Assembly (NCBI RefSeq): GCF_032463525.1
Contig: NZ_CP135972.1
Location: forward strand, 33,863 to 97,862
Reading direction: 5' to 3'
Length of the DNA stretch: 64,000 bases
Origin: Pseudomonas sp. DTU_2021_1001937_2_SI_NGA_ILE_001
Lineage (GTDB): Bacteria; Pseudomonadota; Gammaproteobacteria; Pseudomonadales; Pseudomonadaceae
The notes below the pieces were generated by a model, which worked only from the letters and a program-made list of their open reading frames with translations, did no database searches and had not been told where the DNA came from. This document shows positions 34,296-43,012 of this stretch, one piece after another; the stretch's first letter is position 1, and each line of letters starts with the position of its first letter. The translations under genes were made by a program, and so were the position numbers.

Positions 34296-36244
34296 AGCCT
34301 GCCCTGCTCCCCTGCCTGGCCGGCCTGCTCCTGCTGCCCGTCAGTACCCTCGCCGACACCCTGCCGCTGCCGCTCAGCGGGCCGGCCTATCGGCTGGCCG
34401 AAGAGGCCAGCCAGGCCTATGCCCGCCAGGACTACGACACGGCCCTGGCCAAGGCCCGCGAGGCGCAGCGCCAACGCCCCGATGCCGTGCAACTGCAAAG
34501 GCTGATCGACCAGATCTTGCATGATCGGCAGCACGGTACAGCGGCCTCACGGCCTCACGCTGCCGCCGTCGCCGACAGCGCCAGCAGGGGCTATCAGGCC
34601 GCCAGCCAGGCGCTGCGCGACTATCAGCGCGGCGCTTACCCTGCCGCCACACAGGCCGCGCGCCGTGCCGTCGAACAAGCCCCGGACAATTACGCCTACC
34701 GCCTGATGCTGATCGAAACCCTGCAGCGTCAACAGCAACTGGAGCCGGCGCATGTCGCCACCCTGGACGCCCTGGCGCGCTTCGGTCCGCGCCCGGAACT
34801 GCTGCAGCGTCGCCAGTCGATCGAGGCCCAGCAGGCCGTGGACGTTGCCGACCTCGGCTATGCCGCCCTGGCCCGTGGCGATTCGGCACAGGCGGTGCGC
34901 CTGGCCCGCGAGGTGGTGCAGCTGGACGCACAGAAACTGGCCTACCGACGCCTGCTGGTCGACGCACTGGTCGCCGACGGGCAGTACCCGGCGGCCCGCG
35001 ATGCCGCCAGCGACGCCCTGCGCCTGAACGCCCATGACAGCGTCCTGCTGGTGCACCGTGGGCAGATGCGCCGGCGCCTCGGCGACCTGCCGGGCGCACA
35101 CCAGGACTTCAACCAGGCGCTGTTGCAGAACGACCTGCCCGAGCGCGAGCGCGCCGCGCTGCATGTCGCCCTCAACCAGCCAGAACCGGCCCTGCGCGAG
35201 CTGCTGACGGCGCAGCGCCAGGGCCAGCTACAAGGCGCTGACCAGGTGCAACTGGCCTACCTGCTGAGCCAGGCCGGCGAACCTGCACAGGCACTGGCGA
35301 CCTTCCGTGCGGCGGATCGCGACACCGGCCTGCAGGCCGAGGCCCTGCGCGATGCGGCCTACAGCGCACAGCGTAACGGCGACGATGCCCAGGCCATCGC
35401 CTGGTTCGAACGGGTGCTGGACCAGCAGCGCGCTGGCCAACTGACGATGAACGACCAGCAGGTGTTCGACACCCGGCGCGCCGTGGCCGACCTGGCGCGA
35501 CGCTGGAGCCTGGTCAACACCACCAGCTATCGCGGCGCGACGACCGCCAGCGGCCTGGCCGGCACGCCAGGCGCGCGCCTGGACAGCCTGCAGAACATCA
35601 CCGAGCTGGCCTGGCGGCCGCTGGGCTACAACAACGCACGCTTCGTCGAGCTTTACGGCCGCGTCACCGACACCCTGTGGAGCCGGCAAGGCGGCGGCGG
35701 CCTCGATGCGCTGTCCGGCGCCGTGGGGGTGCGTGCCAAGCCACTGGCCGCGCACAACGTCATGCTCGCCGTGGAACGCACCTTCCCCCTCGGCTCGAAC
35801 GGCCCCGATGGCGACTGGCTGCTGCGCCTGGGCTACGGCCTGAGCAACGGCACCGACCTGCGCGTCGATGAACCCAGCTGGTGGACCTCGCAGTTGTACC
35901 TGGAAGCCGGGCGCTACCTGCAGGCCGCGCGCAACTACGCCGTCAGCGAGTGGCAGATCGGCCGCAGCCTGCGCCTGGACGCCATCAGCCCGACGCTGGT
36001 GGTCTTTCCTCATGCGGTGCTGGCCACCGACTACGACGCGCGGATGCGCAGCGAGACCGACGGCCAGGGCCGTCCCGGCACGGCCGGGGGCGCGGGGGTG
36101 GGCGTCGGCCTGCGCTACTGGATGCGTGAAACCCAGTACCGGGCACCGCAGTCCTACCTGGACCTGACTGTGCAATACCGCGATCGGATCTTCGGCGACG
36201 ACCGCGCCGAGGGCCTGGTGGCGCGCCTGACCTATGCCTGGTAA
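34292..36244 (+). CDS. nfrA: NfrA-like outer-membrane secretin with TPR repeats
   Basis: A 650-residue protein with a signal peptide (MKPALLPCLAGLLLLPVSTL, then ADT). TPR-like helical repeats rich in A, L and Q follow (for example AYRLAEEASQAYARQDYDTA, GDLPGAHQDFNQALLQ, QAEALRDAAYSAQRNGDDAQ). The C-terminal 230 residues alternate aromatic and hydrophobic strands and end in ARLTYAW, a terminal aromatic as in outer-membrane barrels. E. coli NfrA, the N4 phage receptor, has the same TPR-barrel design but is longer (about 990 residues). The predicted role is secretion of the polymer made by NfrB through the outer membrane. It starts within the nfrB stop, so the two are coupled. Confidence 0.8.
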   Translation: MKPALLPCLAGLLLLPVSTLADTLPLPLSGPAYRLAEEASQAYARQDYDTALAKAREAQRQRPDAVQLQRLIDQILHDRQHGTAASRPHAAAVADSASRGYQAASQALRDYQRGAYPAATQAARRAVEQAPDNYAYRLMLIETLQRQQQLEPAHVATLDALARFGPRPELLQRRQSIEAQQAVDVADLGYAALARGDSAQAVRLAREVVQLDAQKLAYRRLLVDALVADGQYPAARDAASDALRLNAHDSVLLVHRGQMRRRLGDLPGAHQDFNQALLQNDLPERERAALHVALNQPEPALRELLTAQRQGQLQGADQVQLAYLLSQAGEPAQALATFRAADRDTGLQAEALRDAAYSAQRNGDDAQAIAWFERVLDQQRAGQLTMNDQQVFDTRRAVADLARRWSLVNTTSYRGATTASGLAGTPGARLDSLQNITELAWRPLGYNNARFVELYGRVTDTLWSRQGGGGLDALSGAVGVRAKPLAAHNVMLAVERTFPLGSNGPDGDWLLRLGYGLSNGTDLRVDEPSWWTSQLYLEAGRYLQAARNYAVSEWQIGRSLRLDAISPTLVVFPHAVLATDYDARMRSETDGQGRPGTAGGAGVGVGLRYWMRETQYRAPQSYLDLTVQYRDRIFGDDRAEGLVARLTYAW

Positions 36245-36294
36245 ACCGCCCCAGACGACCGGGTCAACCGCCGTTTTTCAAGGACGCCGAATGC

Positions 36295-37179
36295 ATGCCC
36301 TTAGCCGCTTTCCTGCCCCGCCTCTCGACCCGCGCCCGCCTCGTGGCGGCGGCACTGCTGGGCCTCATCGTGCTCGGCACCGGCACGCTCCAGGTGCTTG
36401 ACCGGCGAACGGCGCAGCCGTTGATTGCCGGTATCGTCTGGCAGCCCGACAACGCCACCGTGGGCATCCAGGGCGACTGGCAGCGCCTCGGCGCCCGGGA
36501 ATTGCTGGTGCAGTGGACGGTGGTCGACGACCAGGCGTTCATACCCGGCACCGGCCTGCCGCAGGTCCCGGTACTGCCCGACTGGTCACGCATCGCCGCC
36601 CAGCCCTGGGCCCAGGAGGTGATCCTCGGCCTGGCCGGCTACTTCAGTGAAGGCCGCTCGCGGGACAACATCGAGCATCTGGCAGCGCTGTCCGAGCGGC
36701 TGGCGCGGCTGACGACGCCGCTGCAGGTCAGCGGCTGGTACTTCCCTGCCGAGGTCGACCCCAGCTGGACCCGCGCCCGGGAGCTGCCGGCACTGCTGGC
36801 CAAGCTGCCGCGGCCGCTGTGGATCAGCGTCTACGACGGCGCCAACATCGGCCCGGCGGCCACTGCCGAGTGGCTGCAGGGCTGGCTGCCGGCGGATGTC
36901 GGGGTGTTCTTCCAAGACGGTGTCGGGGTGTACGCCCGCAGCGCCCCGGTGGCGCGCCAGTACGCCGACGCGCTCAGCCAGCGCCTGGGCAAAGCGCGGG
37001 TACGGCTGATCGCCGAAGCCTTCCGCCCCCAGCTCGGCGGCGGCTTTCGCCCTGCCACGCTGGACGAGCTGCGTCCGCAACTGGCCGCCTACGCCGGCTA
37101 CCCGCTGTACCTGTTCGACGGCCCGCACTACGTCACCCCGGCGCTGGTCGAGGGGTTGGCCACGGACTCGTCGCCGTGA
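36295..37179 (+). CDS. YbcH-like periplasmic protein, possible glycoside hydrolase (DUF4434-like)
   Basis: A 294-residue protein with an N-terminal membrane/signal helix (LVAAALLGLIVLGTGTLQVL). The body looks like a TIM-barrel hydrolase: LIAGIVWQPDNATV, LLVQWTVVDDQAF, VSGWYFPAEVDPSWTRA with an acidic residue pair, WISVYDGANIGPA, VGVFFQDGVGVY and VRLIAEAFRP. E. coli ybcH, next to nfrA/nfrB, has about the same length and setting. Substrate and activity are unknown; trimming the NfrB polymer is a reasonable guess. It is the last gene of the operon, 50 nt after nfrA, with an AAGGA site. Both the YbcH identity and the barrel fold are pattern-based. Confidence 0.6.
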   Translation: MPLAAFLPRLSTRARLVAAALLGLIVLGTGTLQVLDRRTAQPLIAGIVWQPDNATVGIQGDWQRLGARELLVQWTVVDDQAFIPGTGLPQVPVLPDWSRIAAQPWAQEVILGLAGYFSEGRSRDNIEHLAALSERLARLTTPLQVSGWYFPAEVDPSWTRARELPALLAKLPRPLWISVYDGANIGPAATAEWLQGWLPADVGVFFQDGVGVYARSAPVARQYADALSQRLGKARVRLIAEAFRPQLGGGFRPATLDELRPQLAAYAGYPLYLFDGPHYVTPALVEGLATDSSP

Positions 37180-37191
37180 GCGTGCCGCGCC

Positions 37192-38109
37192 TCAGCCCCG
37201 ATGCTGCTTTCGGTACTCGCTGGGTGACAGACCGAAGCGTGCCTTGAAGGCGGTGGAGAAGTAGCAGTAGCTGGAAAAGCCCCAGGCGTAGCCGAGGGTC
37301 GAGAGGTTCTGGGTCTGCTGGCCACAGCGCAGCGATTCGGCGCACAGGTCCAGGCGGCGGTTACGGATGTACTGGGCAACGACCAGGTTCTTGCGGGCAA
37401 ACAGGCGGTACAGGCCCCGCACCGAGACGCCGACGTCACGGGCCAGGCTTTCGGGCCCCAGGGCTTCATCGGTGATTTGCGTGTCGATCAGCGCCAGGGC
37501 CTTGCGCAGCAGGCGCTCATGCGCGTCGGTCTCGCTCAGCGTGGCGCTGATCGCCGGACGCAGCAGGTCCAGGGTGGCGCCCAGGATGGCTTCGCTCTCG
37601 GCCAGGCTCAGGCAGCTCTGGCGGCTGGCATCGACGATCAGCCGGCTGGCCAGGCGGGCGATCGGCGAGTGTCCGGGCACCCGCTGGGCGCAGCGCACCT
37701 CGGCGAACTGCAGGCTTTTCTCGACCAGCGGGCGGGGCAGGATCAACGACAGTTGCCGGGAGCTTTCGCTGTACAGGAAGTTGCTCGGCACGGCAGCGTC
37801 GATCAGCGTGATGTCGCCGGCCTGCAAGGCGGCGCTGTCCGTCCCCTGTTCCATGCGTGCCTGCCCCTGCAGCTGGAAGACCGCGTAGTAGTGGTTGTCG
37901 TCGCCCTGGCTCAGTTCACGGGGCCCGCGATACAACTGCGCACCACAGACATCGACGATGCTCAGCTTCAGCGCACCGCTGCGAAACTCTTCCAGGGCCG
38001 CGTTGCAGGTCTGCCCCAGAGGCCGTGCGGCGAAAGCGCCACAGGCCTGGTTGACCTGTTGCAGCCAGGCGTTGAATCGATCGGCCTGTGCGGCCTGTGC
38101 CATGCCCAT
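37192..38109 (-). CDS. feaR: AraC-family regulator, FeaR-like
   Basis: A 305-residue protein with an AraC ligand-binding-type N-terminus (residues about 1-180, including DNHYYAVFQLQGQARMEQGT) and two helix-turn-helix units at the C-terminus. The first is LARDVGVSVRGLYRLFARKN, and YAWGFSSYCYFSTAFKARFG is the classic second HTH plus signature. The FeaR subfamily activates genes for aromatic amine oxidation (tynA, feaB). A copper amine oxidase gene lies 1.4 kb away on the other strand, which supports that role. It is convergent with the YbcH-like gene, 12 nt from it. Confidence 0.8.
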   Translation of the reverse strand: MGMAQAAQADRFNAWLQQVNQACGAFAARPLGQTCNAALEEFRSGALKLSIVDVCGAQLYRGPRELSQGDDNHYYAVFQLQGQARMEQGTDSAALQAGDITLIDAAVPSNFLYSESSRQLSLILPRPLVEKSLQFAEVRCAQRVPGHSPIARLASRLIVDASRQSCLSLAESEAILGATLDLLRPAISATLSETDAHERLLRKALALIDTQITDEALGPESLARDVGVSVRGLYRLFARKNLVVAQYIRNRRLDLCAESLRCGQQTQNLSTLGYAWGFSSYCYFSTAFKARFGLSPSEYRKQHRG

Positions 38110-38187
38110 GTCTTACAGCCCCGCTGCGTTGTTGTTGTCGGTTGGCGATGTGCCGTTGTACCTCGATCGCCGGCGTGCTTCAAACGC

Positions 38188-39165
38188 TCAGAGGTTGCGA
38201 CGCAGCCCTGACGGCCGTTCGCCGAACAGCTTCTGGTATTCGAGGCTGAAGTAGCTGGGGTGCTCGAAGCCCCAGCGCGCGGCGACTTCGGCGATGCACT
38301 GCTGCGGGTCCTGGCGCAGGCTGCGCCGTGCACCGTTGAGACGCACCGAGCGCAGATACTGCACCGGGCTGACCGCGGCCACGCTCTGAAAGCTGTATTG
38401 CAAGGTACGCCGCGAAATCTTCAGGCGCTGGCACAGTTCCAGAAGGCTCGGTGGCTGCTCGGTCCGCTCCAGCAGCCACTGATGGCAGCGCTCGACGATG
38501 TAACGCCGCGTACCGGCAGCGGGCAGGACCGGCGCCTCACCGGCCAGGCTGTCGAGCCAGTCGGCGACGGTCAGCACCAGCCAGGCCTTGGACTGCGCAC
38601 ACGAGACGCCAAGGGTGGACGTCGCGTCGAGCATGGCCAGCAGGCGTGGAACGTCGGCGGCCAGACGTGCAGCGGGCATCGGCAGGGGCTGCACGACCGG
38701 GTTGTACTGCAACCTGAACAGGCGTTCTTCGTCGAGCAGCCCGGCCAGCGCCGCCAGCGGGATGGACAGGCAGAGCACGTCCATGCCCGCCGGGCTGACC
38801 ACCCGCAGTGGCTCCTGGGCCGGCAGCAGGCTCGGCTGACGGGCGCAAATGAGGCTGTGTTCATCGGCCTGTGGCCAGGCCAACGGGACCAGGATGTTCA
38901 GCGCCGCCGCAGGCAGGCGAATCGACTGCAGCACCGACCGGTTCAAGCGCTCGCGGAACACCTGCACGTCGTCGGCCTGGGCGGTGCTCAGCCAGCCATC
39001 CAGCGGGCCGGGGCTGAGCTGGTCATAACACTGCTGCCAACCCGGCAGCGCATTGGCATGTTCGAAGATGTCGGTGGTGTGCACCCATTGCCGCACGCAT
39101 GTGTTCAAGTTGCGCCCTCGTCGCAGAACTTCCCGAACGTTGTGCAATGTTTCTGCAACGGCCAT
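38188..39165 (-). CDS. AraC-family regulator, EutR-like
   Basis: About 325 residues from ATG 39165, with GAGGAAG 6 nt upstream. The N-terminal domain contains QCYDQLSPGPLDGWLSTAQA and NRSVLQSIRLPAAALNILVP, the pattern of EutR-type AraC regulators. The HTH is LLELCQRLKISRRTLQYSFQ, and the signature is RWGFEHPSYFSLEYQKLFGE. It may sense an amine or aldehyde and control the divergent amine oxidase gene, whose start lies 320 bp away. Two AraC regulators next to one enzyme suggest layered control by substrate and product. Confidence 0.8.
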   Translation of the reverse strand: MAVAETLHNVREVLRRGRNLNTCVRQWVHTTDIFEHANALPGWQQCYDQLSPGPLDGWLSTAQADDVQVFRERLNRSVLQSIRLPAAALNILVPLAWPQADEHSLICARQPSLLPAQEPLRVVSPAGMDVLCLSIPLAALAGLLDEERLFRLQYNPVVQPLPMPAARLAADVPRLLAMLDATSTLGVSCAQSKAWLVLTVADWLDSLAGEAPVLPAAGTRRYIVERCHQWLLERTEQPPSLLELCQRLKISRRTLQYSFQSVAAVSPVQYLRSVRLNGARRSLRQDPQQCIAEVAARWGFEHPSYFSLEYQKLFGERPSGLRRNL

Positions 39166-39485
39166 GCCGTACTTCCTCGTGCCGGCGGTATGAAACCTGG
39201 AAATCACTCGAAGTGCCCCGCGATCTTCTGCCTTTGAACCTCGCAAACCCATCTGGCACGGGACTTTCAGCGCGATGCTGCCGATCAGTTGCCAATTTGT
39301 GTTAATGCCCTGAAGAACGCCTGAATTAGAGTCGCGGCAACATTGATCGCCCACTTGAAAGTGTCCGTCACCGGCGCTGTCAGGGATAAACAAGTGCCTG
39401 GCAGGCAGACAAAAAAGAGGGGGCGTTGCTGTTACCAAAAGAACCATAAGCCGTTTGCAAAACGGTCATGCCGAGGACCCGACTC
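39166..39485. other. Divergent regulatory region of the amine oxidase
   Basis: 320 bp without a gene between the EutR-like regulator and tynA. It holds a TGCAA-rich stretch just before tynA (TTTGCAAAACGG, 39454-39465). No promoter elements are clear. Confidence 0.4.
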
Positions 39486-41738
39486 ATGCTCAACACCACA
39501 ACGACTTTCAGAACACTGGCCCTGGCCGCCGCACTCTGTACCTTGTCGGGTATGGCCCTGGCCCATGGCGGGGCGGCCGAGATGGTGCCTTTGCAAACCA
39601 CGCTGGAAGCCTTCGGCGCCCAGGTGAAATGGGACGATTACGCCGGCCTGTTCGTCATCACCAAAGGCGGCGCCTACGTGAAGGTCAAACCCGACAGCCA
39701 CGTGGCACAGCTCAACGGCAAACGCCTGGAGCTGAGCGTGCCGGTGGTGTTCAAGGGCAAGACCGCCTACATGGCCAAGGACTTCATCAATCAGGTGTTC
39801 CAGTCGGGCCTGGACAAGACCTTCGTAGTCGAGTCCACACCACACCCGCTCAACCCGCTCAGTGCCCAGGAGATCGAGCGCGCCGTGGCGGTGATCAAGG
39901 CCTCGGACAAGCACCTGCCAGACCTGCGCTTCAGCCAGATCAGCCTGGTCGAGCCGGACAAGGCCCAGGTCTGGGCCTTCGCCCTCACCGGCAAGGCCGT
40001 AAGCCAGCCACGCCAGGCCAGCGTGACGCTGCTGCATGGCGCCCATGTGATCGAAGCGCGGGTCGACCTGGCCAGCCAGAAACTGCTGTCCTGGACGCCC
40101 ATCGAAGGCGCGCATGGCATGGTGCTGCTGGATGACTTCGCCACCGTGCAGTCGGTGATCGAGAACAGCCCCGAATACGCCCAGGCGGTGGCCAAGCGCG
40201 GCATCACCGACCTGAAGAAAGTCATCGGCACGCCCCTGACTGTCGGTTACTTCGACAACAAGGACGGCCTACAGCAGGACAAGCGCCTCCTCAAGGTGGT
40301 GTCCTACCAGGACGTGGGCGACGGCAACTACTGGGCGCATCCCATCGAGAACCTGGTGGCGGTAGTCGACCTAGAGCAGAAGAAGATCATCAAGATCGAG
40401 GACCAGGGCGTGATTCCCGTGCCCCTGGCGCCGCGCCCGTACAACGGCAGCGACCGGGTGCAGACAGCGCTCAAGCCGCTGCAGATCATCGAACCGGAGG
40501 GCAAGAACTACACCATCAAGGGCAACAGCATTCACTGGCAGAACTGGGACCTGCACCTGCACCTGGACTCGCGGGTGGGGCCGGTGCTCTCCACGGTCAG
40601 CTACAACGACCGTGGCACCCGACGCAAGGTCATGTACGAGGGCAACCTCGGCGGCATGGTGGTGCCCTACGGCGATCCGGACACCGGCTGGTACTTCAAG
40701 GCCTATCTGGACTCGGGCGAGTACGGCATGGGCACCCTCACCTCGTCGATCCAGCCCGGCAAGGACGCGCCGGAAAACGCCGTGCTGCTGGACGCGACCA
40801 TCGCCGACTACACCGGCGCACCAATGACCATCCCGCGCGCCATGGCGATCTTCGAGCGCTATGCCGGCCCCGAATACAAGCACCAGGAAATGGGCCAGCC
40901 CAACGTCAGCACCGAGCGTCGTGAGCTGGTGGTGCGCTGGATCAGCACCGTGGGCAACTACGACTACATCTTCGACTGGGTCTTCCAGCCCAACGGCACC
41001 CTGGGCATCAACGCCGGAGCTACCGGCATCGAGGCGGTCAAGGGCGTGAAGAGCCGCACCATGCACGACCAGACCGCCGCCCATGACACCCAGTACGGCA
41101 CGCTGATCGACCACAACATCGTCGGCACCACACACCAGCACATCTACAACTTCCGCCTCGACCTGGACGTGGATGGCGAGAACAACTCGCTGGTGGAAAT
41201 GAACCCGGTGGTGCTGCCCAACGACCGGGGCGGGCCGCGCACCAGCACCATGCAGGTCAAGCAGCGCACGGTGCCGGACGAACAGCAGGCGGCGCAGAAA
41301 TTCGACCCCTCGACCATCCGCCTGCTGAGCAACCCGAACAAGGAAAACAAGCTCGGCAACCCGGTGTCGTACCAGTTGATTCCCTATGCCGGCGGCACCC
41401 ATCCGGTGGCCCAGGGTGCCAACTTCGGCCAGGACGAGTGGATCTACAACCGCCTGAACTTCATGAGCAAGCAGATCTGGGTGACCCGCTACGACCCCAA
41501 CGAGCGCTATCCGGAGGGCCTGTACCCCAACCGCTCGGCGAAGGACACCGGACTGGCGCAGTTCACCGCCAACAACCAGCCGATCGACAACACCGACAAC
41601 GTGGTCTGGCTGACCACTGGCACCACCCACGTGGCGCGCGCCGAGGAATGGCCGATCATGCCGACCGAATGGGTCAACGTGCTGCTCAAGCCGTGGAACT
41701 TCTTCGATGAGACCCCGACCCTGGGCCTGAAGAAGTAA
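39486..41738 (+). CDS. tynA: Primary-amine (copper) oxidase, tyramine oxidase-like
   Basis: About 750 residues with a signal peptide (FRTLALAAALCTLSGMALAH), so periplasmic. It oxidises amines such as tyramine or phenethylamine to aldehyde, NH3 and H2O2. The TPQ precursor is Tyr492 in GNYDYIFDW. The copper ligands are His550, His552 (THQHIYNF) and His715 (TTHVARAEEW), and the catalytic base is Asp409 (YLDSGEYG). The distances Asp-Tyr 83, Tyr-His 58 and Tyr-His 223 equal those in E. coli amine oxidase (383, 466, 524, 689). The N-terminal D1 stalk domain is also present. ATG 39486 is chosen with GAGG 9 nt upstream. The two AraC genes adjacent are its likely regulators. Confidence 0.95.
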   Translation: MLNTTTTFRTLALAAALCTLSGMALAHGGAAEMVPLQTTLEAFGAQVKWDDYAGLFVITKGGAYVKVKPDSHVAQLNGKRLELSVPVVFKGKTAYMAKDFINQVFQSGLDKTFVVESTPHPLNPLSAQEIERAVAVIKASDKHLPDLRFSQISLVEPDKAQVWAFALTGKAVSQPRQASVTLLHGAHVIEARVDLASQKLLSWTPIEGAHGMVLLDDFATVQSVIENSPEYAQAVAKRGITDLKKVIGTPLTVGYFDNKDGLQQDKRLLKVVSYQDVGDGNYWAHPIENLVAVVDLEQKKIIKIEDQGVIPVPLAPRPYNGSDRVQTALKPLQIIEPEGKNYTIKGNSIHWQNWDLHLHLDSRVGPVLSTVSYNDRGTRRKVMYEGNLGGMVVPYGDPDTGWYFKAYLDSGEYGMGTLTSSIQPGKDAPENAVLLDATIADYTGAPMTIPRAMAIFERYAGPEYKHQEMGQPNVSTERRELVVRWISTVGNYDYIFDWVFQPNGTLGINAGATGIEAVKGVKSRTMHDQTAAHDTQYGTLIDHNIVGTTHQHIYNFRLDLDVDGENNSLVEMNPVVLPNDRGGPRTSTMQVKQRTVPDEQQAAQKFDPSTIRLLSNPNKENKLGNPVSYQLIPYAGGTHPVAQGANFGQDEWIYNRLNFMSKQIWVTRYDPNERYPEGLYPNRSAKDTGLAQFTANNQPIDNTDNVVWLTTGTTHVARAEEWPIMPTEWVNVLLKPWNFFDETPTLGLKK

Positions 41739-41748
41739 CGAACCTGTC

Positions 41749-41774
41749 GGGTGGGAAGCCGCGTGCTCCCACCC
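41749..41774 (+). terminator. Probable terminator of tynA
   Basis: GGGTGGGA and TCCCACCC pair around a 10-nt loop 10 nt after the tynA stop codon. A pyrimidine-rich tail (ATCCCCTCTCTCCC) follows instead of a pure T-run. Confidence 0.5.
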
Positions 41775-42062
41775 ATCCCCTCTCTCCCGCCGATCTCTTT
41801 CCGCTCGCCCAAAAGAACGCCGAGCGCGCGTCGGAAATTATTTGGCGCCAGCTTATTGGTTTGGGCTATTTCGCAATTATTTGCGTGATGAAAAATTTTT
41901 TTGACGTCAGAAAAAACGACTAAAGGAAGTCATTAAAACCGCCTTTAAATCCCTCTTTGACGCCAAAAAAATAAATTTAAATTTTTTCTAAAAAACAGTA
42001 GCACTTTGTAATTAGGTGGATATAAATACGCTCCCTATAGACCCGTTATTCAGCCCGATGCC
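41775..42062. promoter_or_regulatory. A/T-rich control region of the curli operon
   Basis: About 290 bp, markedly A/T-rich (AAATTTAAATTTTTTCTAAA). It has several partly palindromic boxes: TTTGGCGCCAGC (41841), TTGACGTCAG (41901) and TTTGACGCCAAA (41956). The promoter itself could not be placed with confidence. TATAAATA near 42020 is a possible -10 region. Confidence 0.45.
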
Positions 42063-42503
42063 ATGAACGACTTGCGAATTGTGAGTGCGTGCGTCCTGCA
42101 GTTGTGCCTGATGTCTCCCGGTTTTGCCGAGTCGAGTGTCAGCAGCAGCGCAGCCCTGAGCCCCTCACGCACCCTGTCCCAGGAAGTCGGCGGGCTGGTC
42201 GTCGGGCAGACCATGACCCTGGCAGGTCGCACGTTCTACGACAGTTTCGCCAGTGCATGGAACGACAAGGACAGCGATGGTCGCTTCAGTGTCTCGATCA
42301 CTGAGCGGCCCACGGCGCGGCTGGGCAGCCAGGTATTCGTCGATTACGGCAACCGCCGTCTGTTCCAGATGTTTCTGCCGCCCAACCGCAGTCTCATCCC
42401 GGAGATCGGCGCGAATGCAGCGGCCCAGGTGTATGACGCGATCCTGCACTACCAGGTCGCACAGTTTTTTGGCGACCCGGACATCGGGCGAGATGAATTT
42501 TGA
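42063..42503 (+). CDS. csgE: Curli assembly protein CsgE
   Basis: A 146-residue periplasmic protein with a signal peptide (VSACVLQLCLMSPGFAES). LSQEVGGLVVGQTMTLAGRT and DSFASAWND are the conserved CsgE blocks, and RRLFQMFLPPNRSLIPEIG follows. CsgE caps the CsgG channel and delivers subunits to it. It is the first gene of a csgE-csgF-csgA-csgG-csgB-csgH operon. The stop lies 12 nt before the csgF start. Confidence 0.9.
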   Translation: MNDLRIVSACVLQLCLMSPGFAESSVSSSAALSPSRTLSQEVGGLVVGQTMTLAGRTFYDSFASAWNDKDSDGRFSVSITERPTARLGSQVFVDYGNRRLFQMFLPPNRSLIPEIGANAAAQVYDAILHYQVAQFFGDPDIGRDEF

Positions 42504-42514
42504 AAGGTGAACTC

Positions 42515-42919
42515 ATGTTGCGTATCGCTCTGGGCATGCTTCTGACCCTGTGCGGCAGCGTACAGGCCGGCGAACTGGTGTACACACCGCAGAACCCGTC
42601 GTTCGGCGGTAACCCGCTCAATGGCGCGGTGCTGCTCAACCAGGCCAATGCGCAGAACAAGTTCACCGAATCGACCGCTTCCAGCCAGCAGTCTTCGCTG
42701 GAGCAGTTCAACAGCATGTTGCAAAGCGCGATTCTCAGCCGTGTGTCATCGGCGGTCACTTCAAGCATCGTCGGCACGGACGGCAAACTGTCGCCCGGGG
42801 TGGTGGAAACCACCGACTTCAGTATCGCCATCACCAATCTTCAAGGTGGCCTGCTGCAGATCGTGACGACCGATAAACGAACGGGACAGACCACCCAGTT
42901 TCAAGTGAACCAACCGTAA
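42515..42919 (+). CDS. csgF: Curli nucleation/assembly protein CsgF
   Basis: About 134 residues from ATG 42515 with AAAGGTGA upstream. The signal peptide (MLRIALGMLLTLCGSVQA) is followed by GELVYTPQNPSFGGNPLNG, the hallmark N-terminal segment of CsgF that inserts in the CsgG pore. An N-rich and S-rich region and a C-terminal FQV-type strand follow. CsgF is surface exposed and places the nucleator CsgB. An upstream TTG at 42500 is less likely. Confidence 0.92.
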   Translation: MLRIALGMLLTLCGSVQAGELVYTPQNPSFGGNPLNGAVLLNQANAQNKFTESTASSQQSSLEQFNSMLQSAILSRVSSAVTSSIVGTDGKLSPGVVETTDFSIAITNLQGGLLQIVTTDKRTGQTTQFQVNQP

Positions 42920-43012
42920 TACCGCTCGAACTTGCAATGCTGTAATGCGCGTTTCCAGCTGTACCCGAACTTGCCTTACAACGATAACTTCCCAATTAAA
43001 GGATGTACTTCC

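Noticed and set aside
39254..39269. Sigma-54-like promoter TGGCACGGGACTTTCA
   Set aside because: The -12 GC is replaced by TC and it is 215 bp from tynA, so the critical base pair is missing.
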